In this document: one piece after another, positions 9,801 to 17,995 of the stretch
Numbering within the stretch: the stretch's first letter is position 1
How the letters are laid out: the number at the start of each line of letters is the position of its first letter
Source of the DNA: Lacrimispora amygdalina
GTDB lineage: Bacteria > Bacillota > Clostridia > Lachnospirales > Lachnospiraceae
Reading direction: 5' to 3'
Assembly: GCF_900205965.1 (NCBI RefSeq)
Contig: NZ_OAOF01000011.1
Location: 111,175 to 175,174, forward strand
Length of the DNA: 64,000 nt
Notes under the pieces: generated by a model
Told to the model about the DNA's origin: nothing
The model's database searches: none
What the model saw: only the letters and a program-made list of their open reading frames with translations
Translations under genes and position numbers: made by a program

Positions 9801-10522
9801 GTTATGACCAGGATTTTGAACGAGGTTTAAAGGAGGCACTTTCCTACCAGTATCCTTATCAGGAGGATATAAGACTTCACACCAAGCTTACTGTTTCTGA
9901 ACTGAAAAAGCAGGGGCAGTTCGTGGATGAAGAGGAGAGTGATTTTCTTCCTACAATCCCTGTATTTTTAAGAGAGGAAATAAAAGAAGAAAAAACAGGT
10001 GGTGTCCGGCGCGGTACAGCGTATCACCGTGCCCTGGAACTTTTGGATTTTTCAAAGGTGAAGACTGCAAAGGACTTATCATCTGCACTGGAGAAGCTAA
10101 AAGAAGACGGACGGCTAAGCGGGGAAAGCTTTGCCCTGCTTTCTGAAAACCAGATTCTGGCATTTATCAACTCACCATTAGGACGGCGGCTGGCAGCAGC
10201 CCAGGAGAGAGGACTGTTAAAGAGGGAACAGCAGTTTGTAATCGGGATACCGGCCAGGGAGATGGATGTGGCTGATTCCGATGAACGGATACTGATACAG
10301 GGAATTATAGACGCTTATATGGAGGAAGAGGGGCAGCTTGTCCTGGTGGATTATAAGACAGACTTTCTAAAGGAAGGGGAAGAATCCATTCTTTTTGACC
10401 GCTATGGAATACAGATGGAGTATTACAGGCGGGCTCTGGAGCAGATCACTGGTAAAAAGGTGAAAGAGATGATCATTTATTCCTTCGCTCTGAAAAAAGA
10501 AGTCGTAATATGCGGATCATAA
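6827..10522 (+). CDS. addA: ATP-dependent helicase/nuclease subunit A
   Basis: A 1231-residue UvrD-like superfamily 1 helicase with a C-terminal RecB-family nuclease. Visible motifs in order: Walker A AAAGSGKTAV near residue 24, helicase motif II VDEYQDSNEVQ near 400, HKSKGLEFPVVF near 810, VAMTRAKEKL, and the nuclease motif LVDYKTDF near 1175. The start MAITWTEEQ is chosen because AAGGAAGGAG lies 7 bp upstream and it aligns with the family N-terminus. With AddB it forms the Gram-positive functional equivalent of RecBCD. The gene is followed at 24 bp by selD, so the selenium genes may be co-transcribed with repair genes. Confidence 0.97.
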   Translation: MAITWTEEQKAVIESRNRNLLVSAAAGSGKTAVLVERIIQMITEGEHPLKIDQLLVMTFTKAAADEMRERVLKAVDQKLMEQPDNDHLQMQAAMIPYAQITTIDSFCLGIIREHYSRLDIDPAFRVGDEGELILLRGDVMKEMLEEFYESEDPSFERFVETYATGKTDRGIEDFIMQVYRFSQSNPWPEEWLNNCRNELEACDMKHMKDTAWMRFLMEDASLLLEELLVQTEAAMEICQEENGPEAYLPMLASDAAMLESLLEAREYEQLNCLLKEVSFTRLASIRSKDIDQEKKAAVTTVRDRVKKGLGKLCDLYCFESPEEVGADMEGTKEAVFMLLHLAEEYSRRYQEKKKERNLVDFNDLEHYALQILLKEEDGVRIPTQAADEFCRQFEEILVDEYQDSNEVQEALINSISRERFGSPNVFMVGDVKQSIYQFRLARPQMFLDKYQRYSSEEGSYQKIELHQNFRSRESVLTSINEVFYQIMTKNLGNIRYTKETALHPGAVFSQWEGRVGEKTELLLIHGSSDQLKQLDEERADYTAREAEAKVIASKIRDLTDPDSGLFIWDKNLNGTGAYRICQYSDIVILLRSLSGWAEEFVNILMNEGIPAHAERKTGYFSATEVEIVLSLLNIIDNPMQDIPLAAVLKSPIAGITDKEMAHLMAVWKNAAKKGQDRGIYGAWQYYLKEYEQGEDEDAPALPRKLSEFSGTLSRYREKAAYLSIHELLYDIYEGTGYYDYVSAMPGGEVRRANLSMLVEKAAAYEQTSYRGLFHFIRYIENLKKYDTDFGEASILGEENTVRVMSIHKSKGLEFPVVFLAGMGKKFNKQDAYGKLLIDPDLGIGTDYMDLEKRIKAPTLKKHVLKRKTELSALGEELRVLYVAMTRAKEKLIMTGLDRYLDKKLDRYASVMRAQGQIPFSILSGADSYLDWLLMSVSGKYSPDGILSEEGQDTGNIIMKELTVSGLVMGEMKRQVSMKLTKESFLRMDTGKSYDQDFERGLKEALSYQYPYQEDIRLHTKLTVSELKKQGQFVDEEESDFLPTIPVFLREEIKEEKTGGVRRGTAYHRALELLDFSKVKTAKDLSSALEKLKEDGRLSGESFALLSENQILAFINSPLGRRLAAAQERGLLKREQQFVIGIPAREMDVADSDERILIQGIIDAYMEEEGQLVLVDYKTDFLKEGEESILFDRYGIQMEYYRRALEQITGKKVKEMIIYSFALKKEVVICGS

Positions 10523-10546
10523 AATCTTAAGAAGGAGATGGTAAGA

Positions 10547-11602
10547 ATGATACCTGACAATGAAGTAAGATTAACTCAAATGACGAAAACAGCCGGCTGT
10601 GCCGCTAAGATCGGTCCGGGAACCCTGGCAGGTATTCTGGAACATTTACCGAAGTTTCAGGATCCCAGTCTTTTGGTGGGGATTGAAACCTCGGATGATG
10701 GTGCGATTTATAAAGTAAATGAGGAACTGGCACTGATCCAGACGCTTGATTTTTTCACACCGGTTGTAGATGATCCCTTTATATTTGGCCAGATTGCCGC
10801 TGCCAATGCACTCAGCGATATTTATGCCATGGGAGGAGAACCGAAAATCGCATTGAATATCGTGGCCTGGCCGAACTGCTTAAACCCTGCTATTCTGGGA
10901 AGGATATTAGAGGGCGGAGCGTCAAAGGTTCTGGAAGCAGGTGCCGTACTGGCAGGAGGACATTCCATTCAGGATGAAGAACCGAAGTACGGGCTGAGTG
11001 TAACCGGTTTTGTCCATCCGGATAAGATTTTTAAAAACTGTGAAGCAAGGCCGGGAGATGTTATAATTCTGACAAAACCCCTTGGAACCGGAATCGTTAA
11101 TACTGCGGTGAAGGCTGATCTTGCTTCCCGTGAGGCAAGAGATGAAGTCATAAAAGTCATGACTTCGTTAAACCGCAGGGCCAAGCAGGTCGTGGAGCAG
11201 TTTGAGGTTCACAGCTGTACCGATGTGACTGGGTTTGGTCTGGCAGGCCACTCGGTTGAGATGGCTGATGGAAGCGGTGTAACACTGGAGATTTCAGTAA
11301 GTGATCTTCCGGTACAGAAAGAAGCCGTGGAACTTGCGCGAATGGGGCTGGTGCCGGAAGGGGCGTATAAAAACCGATCCTATACCAGTGACCGCGTGGA
11401 TTACGGTAATACGGAGGAATGCATGATTGATATCTTCTGCGATCCCCAGACTTCAGGAGGACTTTTAATCAGCGTTTCCAGGGAAGACGGGGAGCGGATT
11501 ATGGATACGTTCCTACAGGCAGGTATGGAAACTGCCTGCCGCATAATCGGAAGAGTTACAAAGAGACAGGAAAAAGCAGTAAAACTGGTGAGTCACTTAT
11601 GA
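10547..11602 (+). CDS. selD: Selenide, water dikinase (selenophosphate synthetase)
   Basis: A 351-residue SelD, which makes selenophosphate from selenide and ATP. The glycine-rich N-terminus has the catalytic pair C18 and K21 in TAGCAAKIGPG; the position often occupied by selenocysteine in clostridia is cysteine here. AIR-synthase-type N and C domains follow (LIQTLDFFTPVVDDP, and TDVTGFGLAGH near residue 225). I choose ATG 10547 over 10538 because AAGGAG at 10532-10537 abuts the upstream ATG but is well spaced for the second. The downstream gene overlaps by 4 bp. No selA, selB or tRNA-Sec is in the window, while yqeB and yqeC are, which points to a selenium cofactor use. Confidence 0.95.
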   Translation: MIPDNEVRLTQMTKTAGCAAKIGPGTLAGILEHLPKFQDPSLLVGIETSDDGAIYKVNEELALIQTLDFFTPVVDDPFIFGQIAAANALSDIYAMGGEPKIALNIVAWPNCLNPAILGRILEGGASKVLEAGAVLAGGHSIQDEEPKYGLSVTGFVHPDKIFKNCEARPGDVIILTKPLGTGIVNTAVKADLASREARDEVIKVMTSLNRRAKQVVEQFEVHSCTDVTGFGLAGHSVEMADGSGVTLEISVSDLPVQKEAVELARMGLVPEGAYKNRSYTSDRVDYGNTEECMIDIFCDPQTSGGLLISVSREDGERIMDTFLQAGMETACRIIGRVTKRQEKAVKLVSHL

Positions 11603-12756
11603 TCTATCTGGATAATGCAGCCACTTCCCTGCATAAACCTGAGGAAGTAAGACTGGCAGTAGCTGATGCCATGCTTCATATGGGCAATCCTGGAAGAGGG
11701 ATTCACGGTGCATCTCTTGATGCTGCCAGAATGATTTACGATACCCGGAGTCTTATTTCCCAGCTCCTTCATGGAGACGGTCCCGGCCAGGTGGCATTTA
11801 CTGCCAATTCTACGGAGAGTTTAAATCTGGCAATAGAAGGGATATTTCGTCCGGGTGACCATGTGATCACCACAATGATGGAACATAATTCTGTACTTCG
11901 TCCTCTTTACCGTATGGAGGATCGGGGAATGGAACTGACTATTCTGCCTGCAGATCAATATGGCTGTATTCATTATGAAGAGATTGAGGCTGCAGTCAGA
12001 AGCAATACGAAAGCAGTGGTATGCACCCATGCCTCTAACTTAACTGGAAATATTAATGATTTAAAGACCATTGGGGATATCTGCAAAAAGCATGGGCTTC
12101 TTTTCCTGGTGGACGCTTCACAGACTGCCGGTGTGTTTGACATTGATATGAAGGAGATGGGAATTGATGTGGTCTGCTTCACAGGGCACAAAGGATTGTT
12201 GGGACCTCAGGGAACCGGTGGAATCTGCATCAGGGAAGGGCTTAATATAGAGCCTCTGATTGTAGGAGGAAGCGGGATGCAAAGCTTCCTGCGGACGCAG
12301 CCGGAGCAGATGCCGGAACGTCTGGAAGCCGGCACATTAAACTGTCATGGCATTGCAGGACTTCACGCAGCCCTGCTCTATATCAGCCGGACAGGTATGG
12401 AGTCCATACGTAAACGGGAGCAGTCTTTAATGAGACGGTTTTATGAAGGAGTAAAGGACATTCCAGCAGTTACCGTCTACGGGGATTTTTCAAGAAAGAG
12501 CCTGGAGCAGCGGGCTCCCGTTGTAGCTCTTAATATTGGAAGCCTGGATTCTGGTGAGGTGGCAGATGAATTGACAGTTGCTTATGGTATATATGCCAGA
12601 GCAGGTGCTCACTGTGCTCCTCTGATGCATCAGGCACTGGGTACTGTAAAGCAGGGTGCTGTGAGGTTTTCCATGTCCCACTTTAATACGGAAGAAGAAA
12701 TTGATCAGGCAGTGGCGGCAGTCAGAGAACTAAGCAGGGAACAGGAGCTGATATGA
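11599..12756 (+). CDS. Cysteine desulfurase-like aminotransferase class V (NifS/CsdB type), likely selenium-delivery partner of SelD
   Basis: A 385-residue fold-type I PLP enzyme. The Schiff-base lysine is in CFTGHKGLLGPQG near residue 198, and a C-terminal cysteine lies in RAGAHCAPL near 339, the position of the catalytic cysteine of group II desulfurases and selenocysteine lyases. The N-terminus MIYLDNAATSLHKP is typical. It overlaps selD and the next gene by 4 bp each (ATGA type), so the three are translationally coupled. Family members release sulfur or selenium from cysteine or selenocysteine. Sitting between selD and DUF3343, it probably mobilises selenium; that role is inference. Confidence 0.85.
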   Translation: MIYLDNAATSLHKPEEVRLAVADAMLHMGNPGRGIHGASLDAARMIYDTRSLISQLLHGDGPGQVAFTANSTESLNLAIEGIFRPGDHVITTMMEHNSVLRPLYRMEDRGMELTILPADQYGCIHYEEIEAAVRSNTKAVVCTHASNLTGNINDLKTIGDICKKHGLLFLVDASQTAGVFDIDMKEMGIDVVCFTGHKGLLGPQGTGGICIREGLNIEPLIVGGSGMQSFLRTQPEQMPERLEAGTLNCHGIAGLHAALLYISRTGMESIRKREQSLMRRFYEGVKDIPAVTVYGDFSRKSLEQRAPVVALNIGSLDSGEVADELTVAYGIYARAGAHCAPLMHQALGTVKQGAVRFSMSHFNTEEEIDQAVAAVRELSREQELI

Positions 12757-12989
12757 GGCGGAAAGAGTTAAAAACCGTAGTGACTTTTCATACGGTTACT
12801 GAAGCGATTGCCATGGAGACGGCCTGCATAAGAGAAAAAATTCCGGGAAGAATTATTCCGGTACCGGGAGAGATTAAAGCGGGCTGTGGACTTTCCTGGG
12901 TGATGCCTGTTCATTGGGAAGGAGATATCCTGCAATGGATGGAACAGGAAGGTCTCAAGTGGGAAGCTGTAGGGGAATATCTGATTTAG
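12753..12989 (+). CDS. DUF3343 family putative Se/S carrier protein
   Basis: A 78-residue protein with the DUF3343 pattern: an early TVTEAIAMETACIRE helix, then RIIPVPGEIKAGCGLSWVM, where the conserved CG pair sits after the proline-rich turn. Family members are small thiol proteins found beside selD and proposed to carry sulfur or selenium. It is the last gene of a coupled trio with selD and the NifS-like gene. No recognisable terminator follows; transcription may run to the riboswitch region. Confidence 0.8.
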   Translation: MRRKELKTVVTFHTVTEAIAMETACIREKIPGRIIPVPGEIKAGCGLSWVMPVHWEGDILQWMEQEGLKWEAVGEYLI

Positions 12990-13077
12990 GAGTGCAAATG
13001 GATAATAATCTGAAAAATATATCATATATGTTAAGATGACAGCATATATTGATAAATGATTTGAAATAAAAATAGCG

Positions 13078-13107
13078 TTGACAAATAGTTTTACAATATG
13101 TTATAGT
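13078..13107 (+). promoter_or_regulatory. Promoter of the guanine deaminase-permease operon
   Basis: TTGACA at 13078-13083 and TTATAG/TATAGT at 13101-13107, spacer 17-18 bp. The purine riboswitch begins just downstream. Confidence 0.75.
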
Positions 13108-13109
13108 CA

Positions 13110-13233
13110 ACCTGTCAGAGGTCACAAAATATGTTAAGTATCAGTATTCAAAGAAACTTATATATGCTCATAATTGGATGAGTGTTTCTACCAACTACCG
13201 TAATAGTTGTCTATAAGTTTCCTCGTGACAGGT
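13110..13233 (+). promoter_or_regulatory. Purine riboswitch, guanine type, with an outer helix
   Basis: The aptamer spans about 13153-13221. P1 is GAAACTTATA/TATAAGTTTC, P2 is CTCAT/ATGAG, J2/3 is GTTTCTACC, P3 is AACTA/TAGTT with loop CCGTAA. The J3/1 base that decides specificity is C (TCTAT), so guanine or hypoxanthine rather than adenine. ACCTGTCAGAGG (13110-13121) pairs with CCTCGTGACAGGT (13221-13233) with one bulge, enclosing the aptamer. I see no clear U-tailed terminator, so the output mechanism is uncertain. The genes it precedes, guanine deaminase and a purine permease, fit the ligand. Confidence 0.88.
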
Positions 13234-13367
13234 AGGCGGCTTTTTGGGCTGCGCTGTTTGTGTTCACGTTTGGAGCGACAAAGGAGACGGTAGTTTTTTA
13301 TTGCTTGGTTTTTAGGAACATTGCAATTTGGCTGCCGTATTTTTGTTTGTGCGAAGCAGGAGGTTCT

Positions 13368-14648
13368 ATGACCGGTGATAAAAATTTTATACTAAAGGGA
13401 AACATTTGTTATAGTGAGGATGCCCATACGTTAAGAACGGTGGAGCAGGGGTTTTTAATATGCCAGAATGGGAAGTGCGCCGGAGTATTTCAAAGCATAC
13501 CCCAGCAGTTTTTAGATTTTTTGGTGATTGACTGTAGCGATAAGCTGATTATTCCGGGGCTGATTGATCTTCATATTCATGCACCGCAATATTCCTTCCG
13601 TGGTCTTTCCATGGATTTAGAGCTGTTAGACTGGCTGAATACCAATACGTTTCCGGAGGAAGCCAAATATGGCGATCTGGAATATGCAAAAAAGGCCTAC
13701 CAGATATTTGCAGAAGCAATGAAGAGAAGCGGGACGACAAGAGCCTGTATCTTTGCCACCATCCACGGACCGGCCACAGAGCTGTTAATGGATCTCATGG
13801 AAGAAACCGGTTTAAAGACGATGGTTGGTAAGGTCAATATGGACCGGAATGCACCGGATTATTTATGTGAATCAGGTGCACAGGCGTCAGAGGCGGAAAC
13901 AATCCGCTGGCTTTCCAAGACAAGAGGAAAGTATCAGAATGTAACTCCGATTCTGACACCCAGATTTATTCCGTCCTGTACTGATGATCTCATGGAGCGG
14001 CTGGGAAGACTGAAAAGAAAATATAAACTGCCGGTTCAGTCTCATTTATCGGAGAATATAAGTGAGGTTGAATGGGTGAAACGTTTATGCCCCAGCACCG
14101 GGTGCTACGGCGAAGCTTATGATCAGTTTGGCATGTTCGGTGGGGAGGAAAAGACAGTAATGGCTCATTGTGTCTTTTCGTCTGAACAGGAGATTGAACT
14201 GATAAAAAAGCGGGGAGTTTATATTGCCCATTGTCCCCAGTCTAACACCAATCTTGCTTCTGGTATTGCACCCATGCGTACTTATTTGGACCTGAAATTA
14301 AACGCAGGCCTGGGTACGGATGTAGCAGGAGGAAGCGTTGAGTCCATTTTCCGTGCTATGTCAGATGCCATATCCGTATCAAAGCTTCGGTGGCGTCTTG
14401 TGGATTCCTCATTAAAACCTGTTACGATTGAGGAGGTATTCTATCTGGGAACTCTGGGAGGAGGCTCTTTCTTTGGAAAGGCAGGCAGCTTTCTGGAAGG
14501 TTATGAGTTTGATGCTCTGATTCTGGATGACAGCAGTTTAAGTCATCCCCAGCCGCTAAGTACGAGGGAACGGCTGGAACGTTTTATCTACCTGTCGGAT
14601 GACAGGCACATCGCGGGGAAGTATGTGGATGGGAAACGAATTTTTTAG
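13368..14648 (+). CDS. guaD: Guanine deaminase
   Basis: A 426-residue amidohydrolase that converts guanine to xanthine and ammonia. The zinc site motif DLHIHAPQYSFRG is near residue 66, and later QSHLSENISEVEW, MAHCVFSSEQ and GLGTDVAGGS supply the other family metal and substrate residues. An open frame continues upstream to 13260, but ATG 13368 follows AGGAGG and starts at the conserved N-terminus; the extra residues would lie in the riboswitch leader. It feeds xanthine to the selenium-dependent xanthine pathway encoded further on. The permease gene follows at 22 bp in the same operon. Confidence 0.93.
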   Translation: MTGDKNFILKGNICYSEDAHTLRTVEQGFLICQNGKCAGVFQSIPQQFLDFLVIDCSDKLIIPGLIDLHIHAPQYSFRGLSMDLELLDWLNTNTFPEEAKYGDLEYAKKAYQIFAEAMKRSGTTRACIFATIHGPATELLMDLMEETGLKTMVGKVNMDRNAPDYLCESGAQASEAETIRWLSKTRGKYQNVTPILTPRFIPSCTDDLMERLGRLKRKYKLPVQSHLSENISEVEWVKRLCPSTGCYGEAYDQFGMFGGEEKTVMAHCVFSSEQEIELIKKRGVYIAHCPQSNTNLASGIAPMRTYLDLKLNAGLGTDVAGGSVESIFRAMSDAISVSKLRWRLVDSSLKPVTIEEVFYLGTLGGGSFFGKAGSFLEGYEFDALILDDSSLSHPQPLSTRERLERFIYLSDDRHIAGKYVDGKRIF

Positions 14649-14670
14649 AGCACCTAAGGAGGTAGGAAGT

Positions 14671-16038
14671 ATGGAACGAATATTTCATTTATCTGAAAAT
14701 CACACAGATTTAAAAACCGAGATTATAGCCGGAATTACAACCTTTATGACAATGGCTTATATACTGGCGGTAAACCCAAGCGTTCTTGGGGCAGCCGGAA
14801 TGGACAGCGGTGCAGTCTTTACGGCCACAGCGCTGGCATCCCTGGTTGCAACACTTTTAATGGCAGGTCTTGCAAATTACCCGTTTGTACTGGCACCAGG
14901 AATGGGATTAAATGCTTACTTTGCTTATACCGTTGTTCTGAATATGGGTTATACCTGGGAGATGGCTCTGGCAGCCGTGTTCGTCGAAGGTATTATCTTT
15001 ATTCTGCTTTCACTGACCAATGTCCGTGAGGCGATTTTTAATGCGATCCCAATGAATTTAAAGCATGCAGTATCAGCTGGTATTGGTTTATTTATTGCCT
15101 TTATCGGTCTTCAGAATGCAAAAGTAGTGGTTGACGGAGCGACTCTTGTAACCATGTATTCCTTTAAGTCATCCCTGACTGACGGAACCTTCCATTCTGT
15201 AGGTATCACTGTTTTACTTGCGATTATTGGCATCCTCATTACTGCAGTACTGGTTGTAAAGAATGTAAAAGGGAACATCCTGTGGGGAATTCTGGCAACC
15301 TGGATTCTTGGTATGATCTGCCAGGCAGTTGGTCTTTACCAGCCAAATCCTGAAATTGGAATGTTCAGTGTATTCCCGGATTTTTCAAAAGGATTTGGAA
15401 TTCCAAGCATGGCACCCACCTTTTTAAAGCTGGATTTTTCCAGAATTATATCAATGGATTTTCTGGTAGTCATGTTTGCATTTCTGTTTGTTGATATGTT
15501 TGATACACTGGGAACCTTAATCGGTGTTGCATCCAAAGCAGACATGCTGGATAAGGATGGAAAGCTTCCCCAGATCAAGGGTGCACTGATGGCAGATGCC
15601 GTAGGTACTTCTTTAGGAGCATTATTTGGTACATCCACAACTACAACTTTCGTGGAAAGCGCTGCAGGCGTGTCAGAAGGCGGAAGAACCGGATTAACAG
15701 CAGTGGTAGCAGCGATACTCTTTGGCTTATCCCTGTTTTTATCCCCGATCTTTCTTGCGATTCCTTCTTTCGCAACAGCTCCAGCTTTGATCGTTGTCGG
15801 ATTTTTAATGATGACATCAATTACAAAAATTGATTTTAACGATTTTACAGAGGCACTTCCATGCTACATTGCAATTATTGCCATGCCGTTTATGTACAGC
15901 ATTTCTGAAGGTATTGCAATGGGTGTTATCTCTTATGTATTTATTAACGTTGTTACAGGCAGCGCAAAGAAAAAGAAAATCAGCATTCTTATGTATGTTT
16001 TAGCTGTACTCTTTGTGCTGAAATATATACTGATCTGA
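14671..16038 (+). CDS. Guanine/hypoxanthine permease (AzgA/PbuG type)
   Basis: A 455-residue permease with about thirteen membrane segments. The AzgA-family signatures are visible: TEIIAGITTFMTMAYIL at the N-terminus, APGMGLNAYFAYTVV in TM3, and GTSTTTTFVESAAGVSEGG around residue 325. Start ATG 14671 follows AAGGAGG and begins MERIFHLSE. Family members take up guanine, hypoxanthine or adenine with protons. Co-transcribed with guanine deaminase under a guanine-type riboswitch and closed by a strong terminator, so guanine/hypoxanthine uptake is likely. Confidence 0.93.
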   Translation: MERIFHLSENHTDLKTEIIAGITTFMTMAYILAVNPSVLGAAGMDSGAVFTATALASLVATLLMAGLANYPFVLAPGMGLNAYFAYTVVLNMGYTWEMALAAVFVEGIIFILLSLTNVREAIFNAIPMNLKHAVSAGIGLFIAFIGLQNAKVVVDGATLVTMYSFKSSLTDGTFHSVGITVLLAIIGILITAVLVVKNVKGNILWGILATWILGMICQAVGLYQPNPEIGMFSVFPDFSKGFGIPSMAPTFLKLDFSRIISMDFLVVMFAFLFVDMFDTLGTLIGVASKADMLDKDGKLPQIKGALMADAVGTSLGALFGTSTTTTFVESAAGVSEGGRTGLTAVVAAILFGLSLFLSPIFLAIPSFATAPALIVVGFLMMTSITKIDFNDFTEALPCYIAIIAMPFMYSISEGIAMGVISYVFINVVTGSAKKKKISILMYVLAVLFVLKYILI

Positions 16039-16048
16039 TAGATCGGCG

Positions 16049-16113
16049 AAACGGCGGTGACACGGTCCTGCCAGGCAGATATTGCCTGGTGAACCATGTC
16101 ACCGCCGTTTTTC
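16049..16113 (+). terminator. Strong terminator of the guaD-permease operon
   Basis: AACGGCGGTGACA pairs perfectly with TGTCACCGCCGTT, capped by an inner hairpin (GCCAGGCA with TGCCTGG), followed by TTTTTCTTTG. It separates the operon from the convergent tspO gene and may act weakly in the other direction. Confidence 0.9.
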
Positions 16114-16129
16114 TTTGTTTCATTAAAAA

Positions 16130-16594
16130 TTAATTCAAAAGCACAATGGCCAGATTTAAATATCCTGCAAATGTCACCCATAAAAGATAGGGAATCTGTA
16201 ATATGGCGGCTGTCTGGTTTACAGACCAGAAGGCTGTAATCATACGAATTATAAAATACCATAAAAGCAGCAGAATAAGAAATGCCAGAAGGTAGTTTTG
16301 CAGGTTAAAGAATACCAGGCTCCAGATAAAATTGAGGGAAAGCTGAATGGCGTAAAGCCGTAGTGCTTCCTTCCGCCTGGGAGAAGAGGACTGGGCAATG
16401 ATATAAGATCCTAACCCCATGAGCAGATATAGTATCGTCCATACGATGGGAAAGATCCATCCAGGAGGGGAAAGAGCCGGCCGGTTTAAGTCTTTGTATA
16501 GCATCATGCTGTTTTTTGTTAAAAATCCAGCCAAAGCGCCCACTGCCAGAGGTAGTACCAGGAAGAAAATAAATTTTTTTCTGTTACTGTTCAT
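16130..16594 (-). CDS. TspO/MBR family protein
   Basis: A 154-residue protein with five membrane segments and the family hallmarks LNRPALSPPGWIFPIVWTIL near residues 37-56 and the C-terminal WVTFAGYLNLAIVLLN. TspO proteins bind porphyrins and other hydrophobic ligands in the membrane; the bacterial role is often stress-linked. The protein length matches the family. It lies between purine genes with no obvious functional link, and is convergent with the guaD operon. Confidence 0.92.
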   Translation of the reverse strand: MNSNRKKFIFFLVLPLAVGALAGFLTKNSMMLYKDLNRPALSPPGWIFPIVWTILYLLMGLGSYIIAQSSSPRRKEALRLYAIQLSLNFIWSLVFFNLQNYLLAFLILLLLWYFIIRMITAFWSVNQTAAILQIPYLLWVTFAGYLNLAIVLLN

Positions 16595-16646
16595 AGAAAT
16601 CTCCCGTTTCTGTAATTAATACAATCTTATTCCCGCATTAGTGAAA

Positions 16647-17972
16647 TTATTTCCCGTTTTTCGGTAAAATAATATTTAATAAGATAGCGACCAGAGTTGC
16701 CACAACCACAGGAGACCGGCCAAAGATGGTGACTACCCAGGCAGGAAATGTGGAAAGCGCCGCCGTAGCCTGGGAGATTCCCATGCCAAGTGCTGCAGCA
16801 AGTCCTACGATAGAGGAATTGCGGTAGTTCATTTCTTCAGAGGTTACCAGCTTCATACCTGTCATTGCAATGGAGGCAAAAACAGATACGGTTGCGCCTC
16901 CTAACACACATTGGGGAATGGTGGTAAGCACGGCTGAAAATTTGGGTATCAGACCGGCAGCCAGTAAGAAGGCTGCAGTTAAACCCATAACATACCGGTT
17001 GACCACTTTCGTGGTGGTTACGATCCCCACGTTCTGGCTGTATGTCGCTGTGGGAAGTCCTCCTAAAAAAGCGCCGAAAATATTTGTTACTCCATAGCCC
17101 ATGATTGCCCCCTGCAGTTCCTTATTGGTTGGCTCTCTGTCTATGGAACCGCTGGTGGTAGCGGTAAAGTCACCAATTGCCTGAACCGAATTAATGGCAA
17201 ATAAGAGTCCGATGGCAATGCAGGAAGAGGGTTCAAAGGCAATGCCAAAATGCAGAGGCTTTGGTATAGAAAATAAGGAAGCAGCTGCAATGTTGGAAAA
17301 ATTGACCATACCAAAAAGCAGTGCTGCCACATATCCCACTATGATGCCAATGAGAATAGAAGCCAGCTTATAAATTCCCTTTCCAAAATGGTTCAGTACT
17401 GTGACCACAGCCAGTGTAAGGAAAGCGACGGTCCAGTTCTGCCAGGATCCGTAGGAGGGGCTTGAGACTCCGCCGGCCATATAGTTAATGGCAGTAGGGT
17501 AGAGGGAGAGCCCAATGGTAAACACGACAGTTCCGGTAATGAGTGGGGGGAAAAATTTCCGGATCCGCATAACGGAAAATCCTACCAGAAATGCTACGAT
17601 ACCGCCGACGATCTGAGCTCCAAGAATTGCAGAAATTCCATAATCTGCAGCAATGGACTGCATACTGGGGACGTATGCGAAACTGATGCCCAGGATAACA
17701 GGAAGGGCAGAGCCGAGGCGGAATCCGTTCTTTTTCCCTATGGGAAAAAGCTGGAGGAGAGTGGACAGGGCGGAGACTACCAGGGCAGCCTGAATCAGGA
17801 TGACCCGGTCTGAGCTTTCCAGTCCTGCGACGTTTGCTACAATGATGGGTGGTGTGACGCAGCCGACGATCATTGCAACCAGATGCTGTACTGCAAGGGG
17901 GATTGTGTGAGAAAATTTGGGGATGCCGTCGAGTTCAAAGATAGATGCATACTGTCTGTCAGATTGACTCAT
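16647..17972 (-). CDS. Nucleobase:cation symporter-2, xanthine/urate-type permease
   Basis: A 441-residue NCS2 permease with about 14 hydrophobic segments. Recognisable blocks are LAVQHLVAMIVGCVTPPIIV near the N-terminus, the substrate-binding segment with AINSVQAIGDFTATT, and the NCS2 motif region QNVGIVTTTKVVNRYV. The QNVGIVTTT version is seen in xanthine and urate transporters. It is the last gene of the minus-strand ygeX-ygeY-ygeW-arcC operon, 23 bp after carbamate kinase, which supports xanthine or urate uptake. The start follows AAAGGAG. Confidence 0.88.
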   Translation of the reverse strand: MSQSDRQYASIFELDGIPKFSHTIPLAVQHLVAMIVGCVTPPIIVANVAGLESSDRVILIQAALVVSALSTLLQLFPIGKKNGFRLGSALPVILGISFAYVPSMQSIAADYGISAILGAQIVGGIVAFLVGFSVMRIRKFFPPLITGTVVFTIGLSLYPTAINYMAGGVSSPSYGSWQNWTVAFLTLAVVTVLNHFGKGIYKLASILIGIIVGYVAALLFGMVNFSNIAAASLFSIPKPLHFGIAFEPSSCIAIGLLFAINSVQAIGDFTATTSGSIDREPTNKELQGAIMGYGVTNIFGAFLGGLPTATYSQNVGIVTTTKVVNRYVMGLTAAFLLAAGLIPKFSAVLTTIPQCVLGGATVSVFASIAMTGMKLVTSEEMNYRNSSIVGLAAALGMGISQATAALSTFPAWVVTIFGRSPVVVATLVAILLNIILPKNGK

Positions 17973-17995
17973 GGCATTTATACTCCTTTATAAGT

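Noticed and set aside
10538..11602. SelD as a selenocysteine protein
   Set aside because: The catalytic position is read as TGT (cysteine) and there is no in-frame TGA in the gene.
13260..13367. N-terminal extension of guanine deaminase from an upstream ATG/GTG-type start
   Set aside because: The extension encodes a Trp/Cys/Phe-rich stretch without a ribosome site and lies in the riboswitch leader; ATG 13368 has AGGAGG and the family N-terminus.
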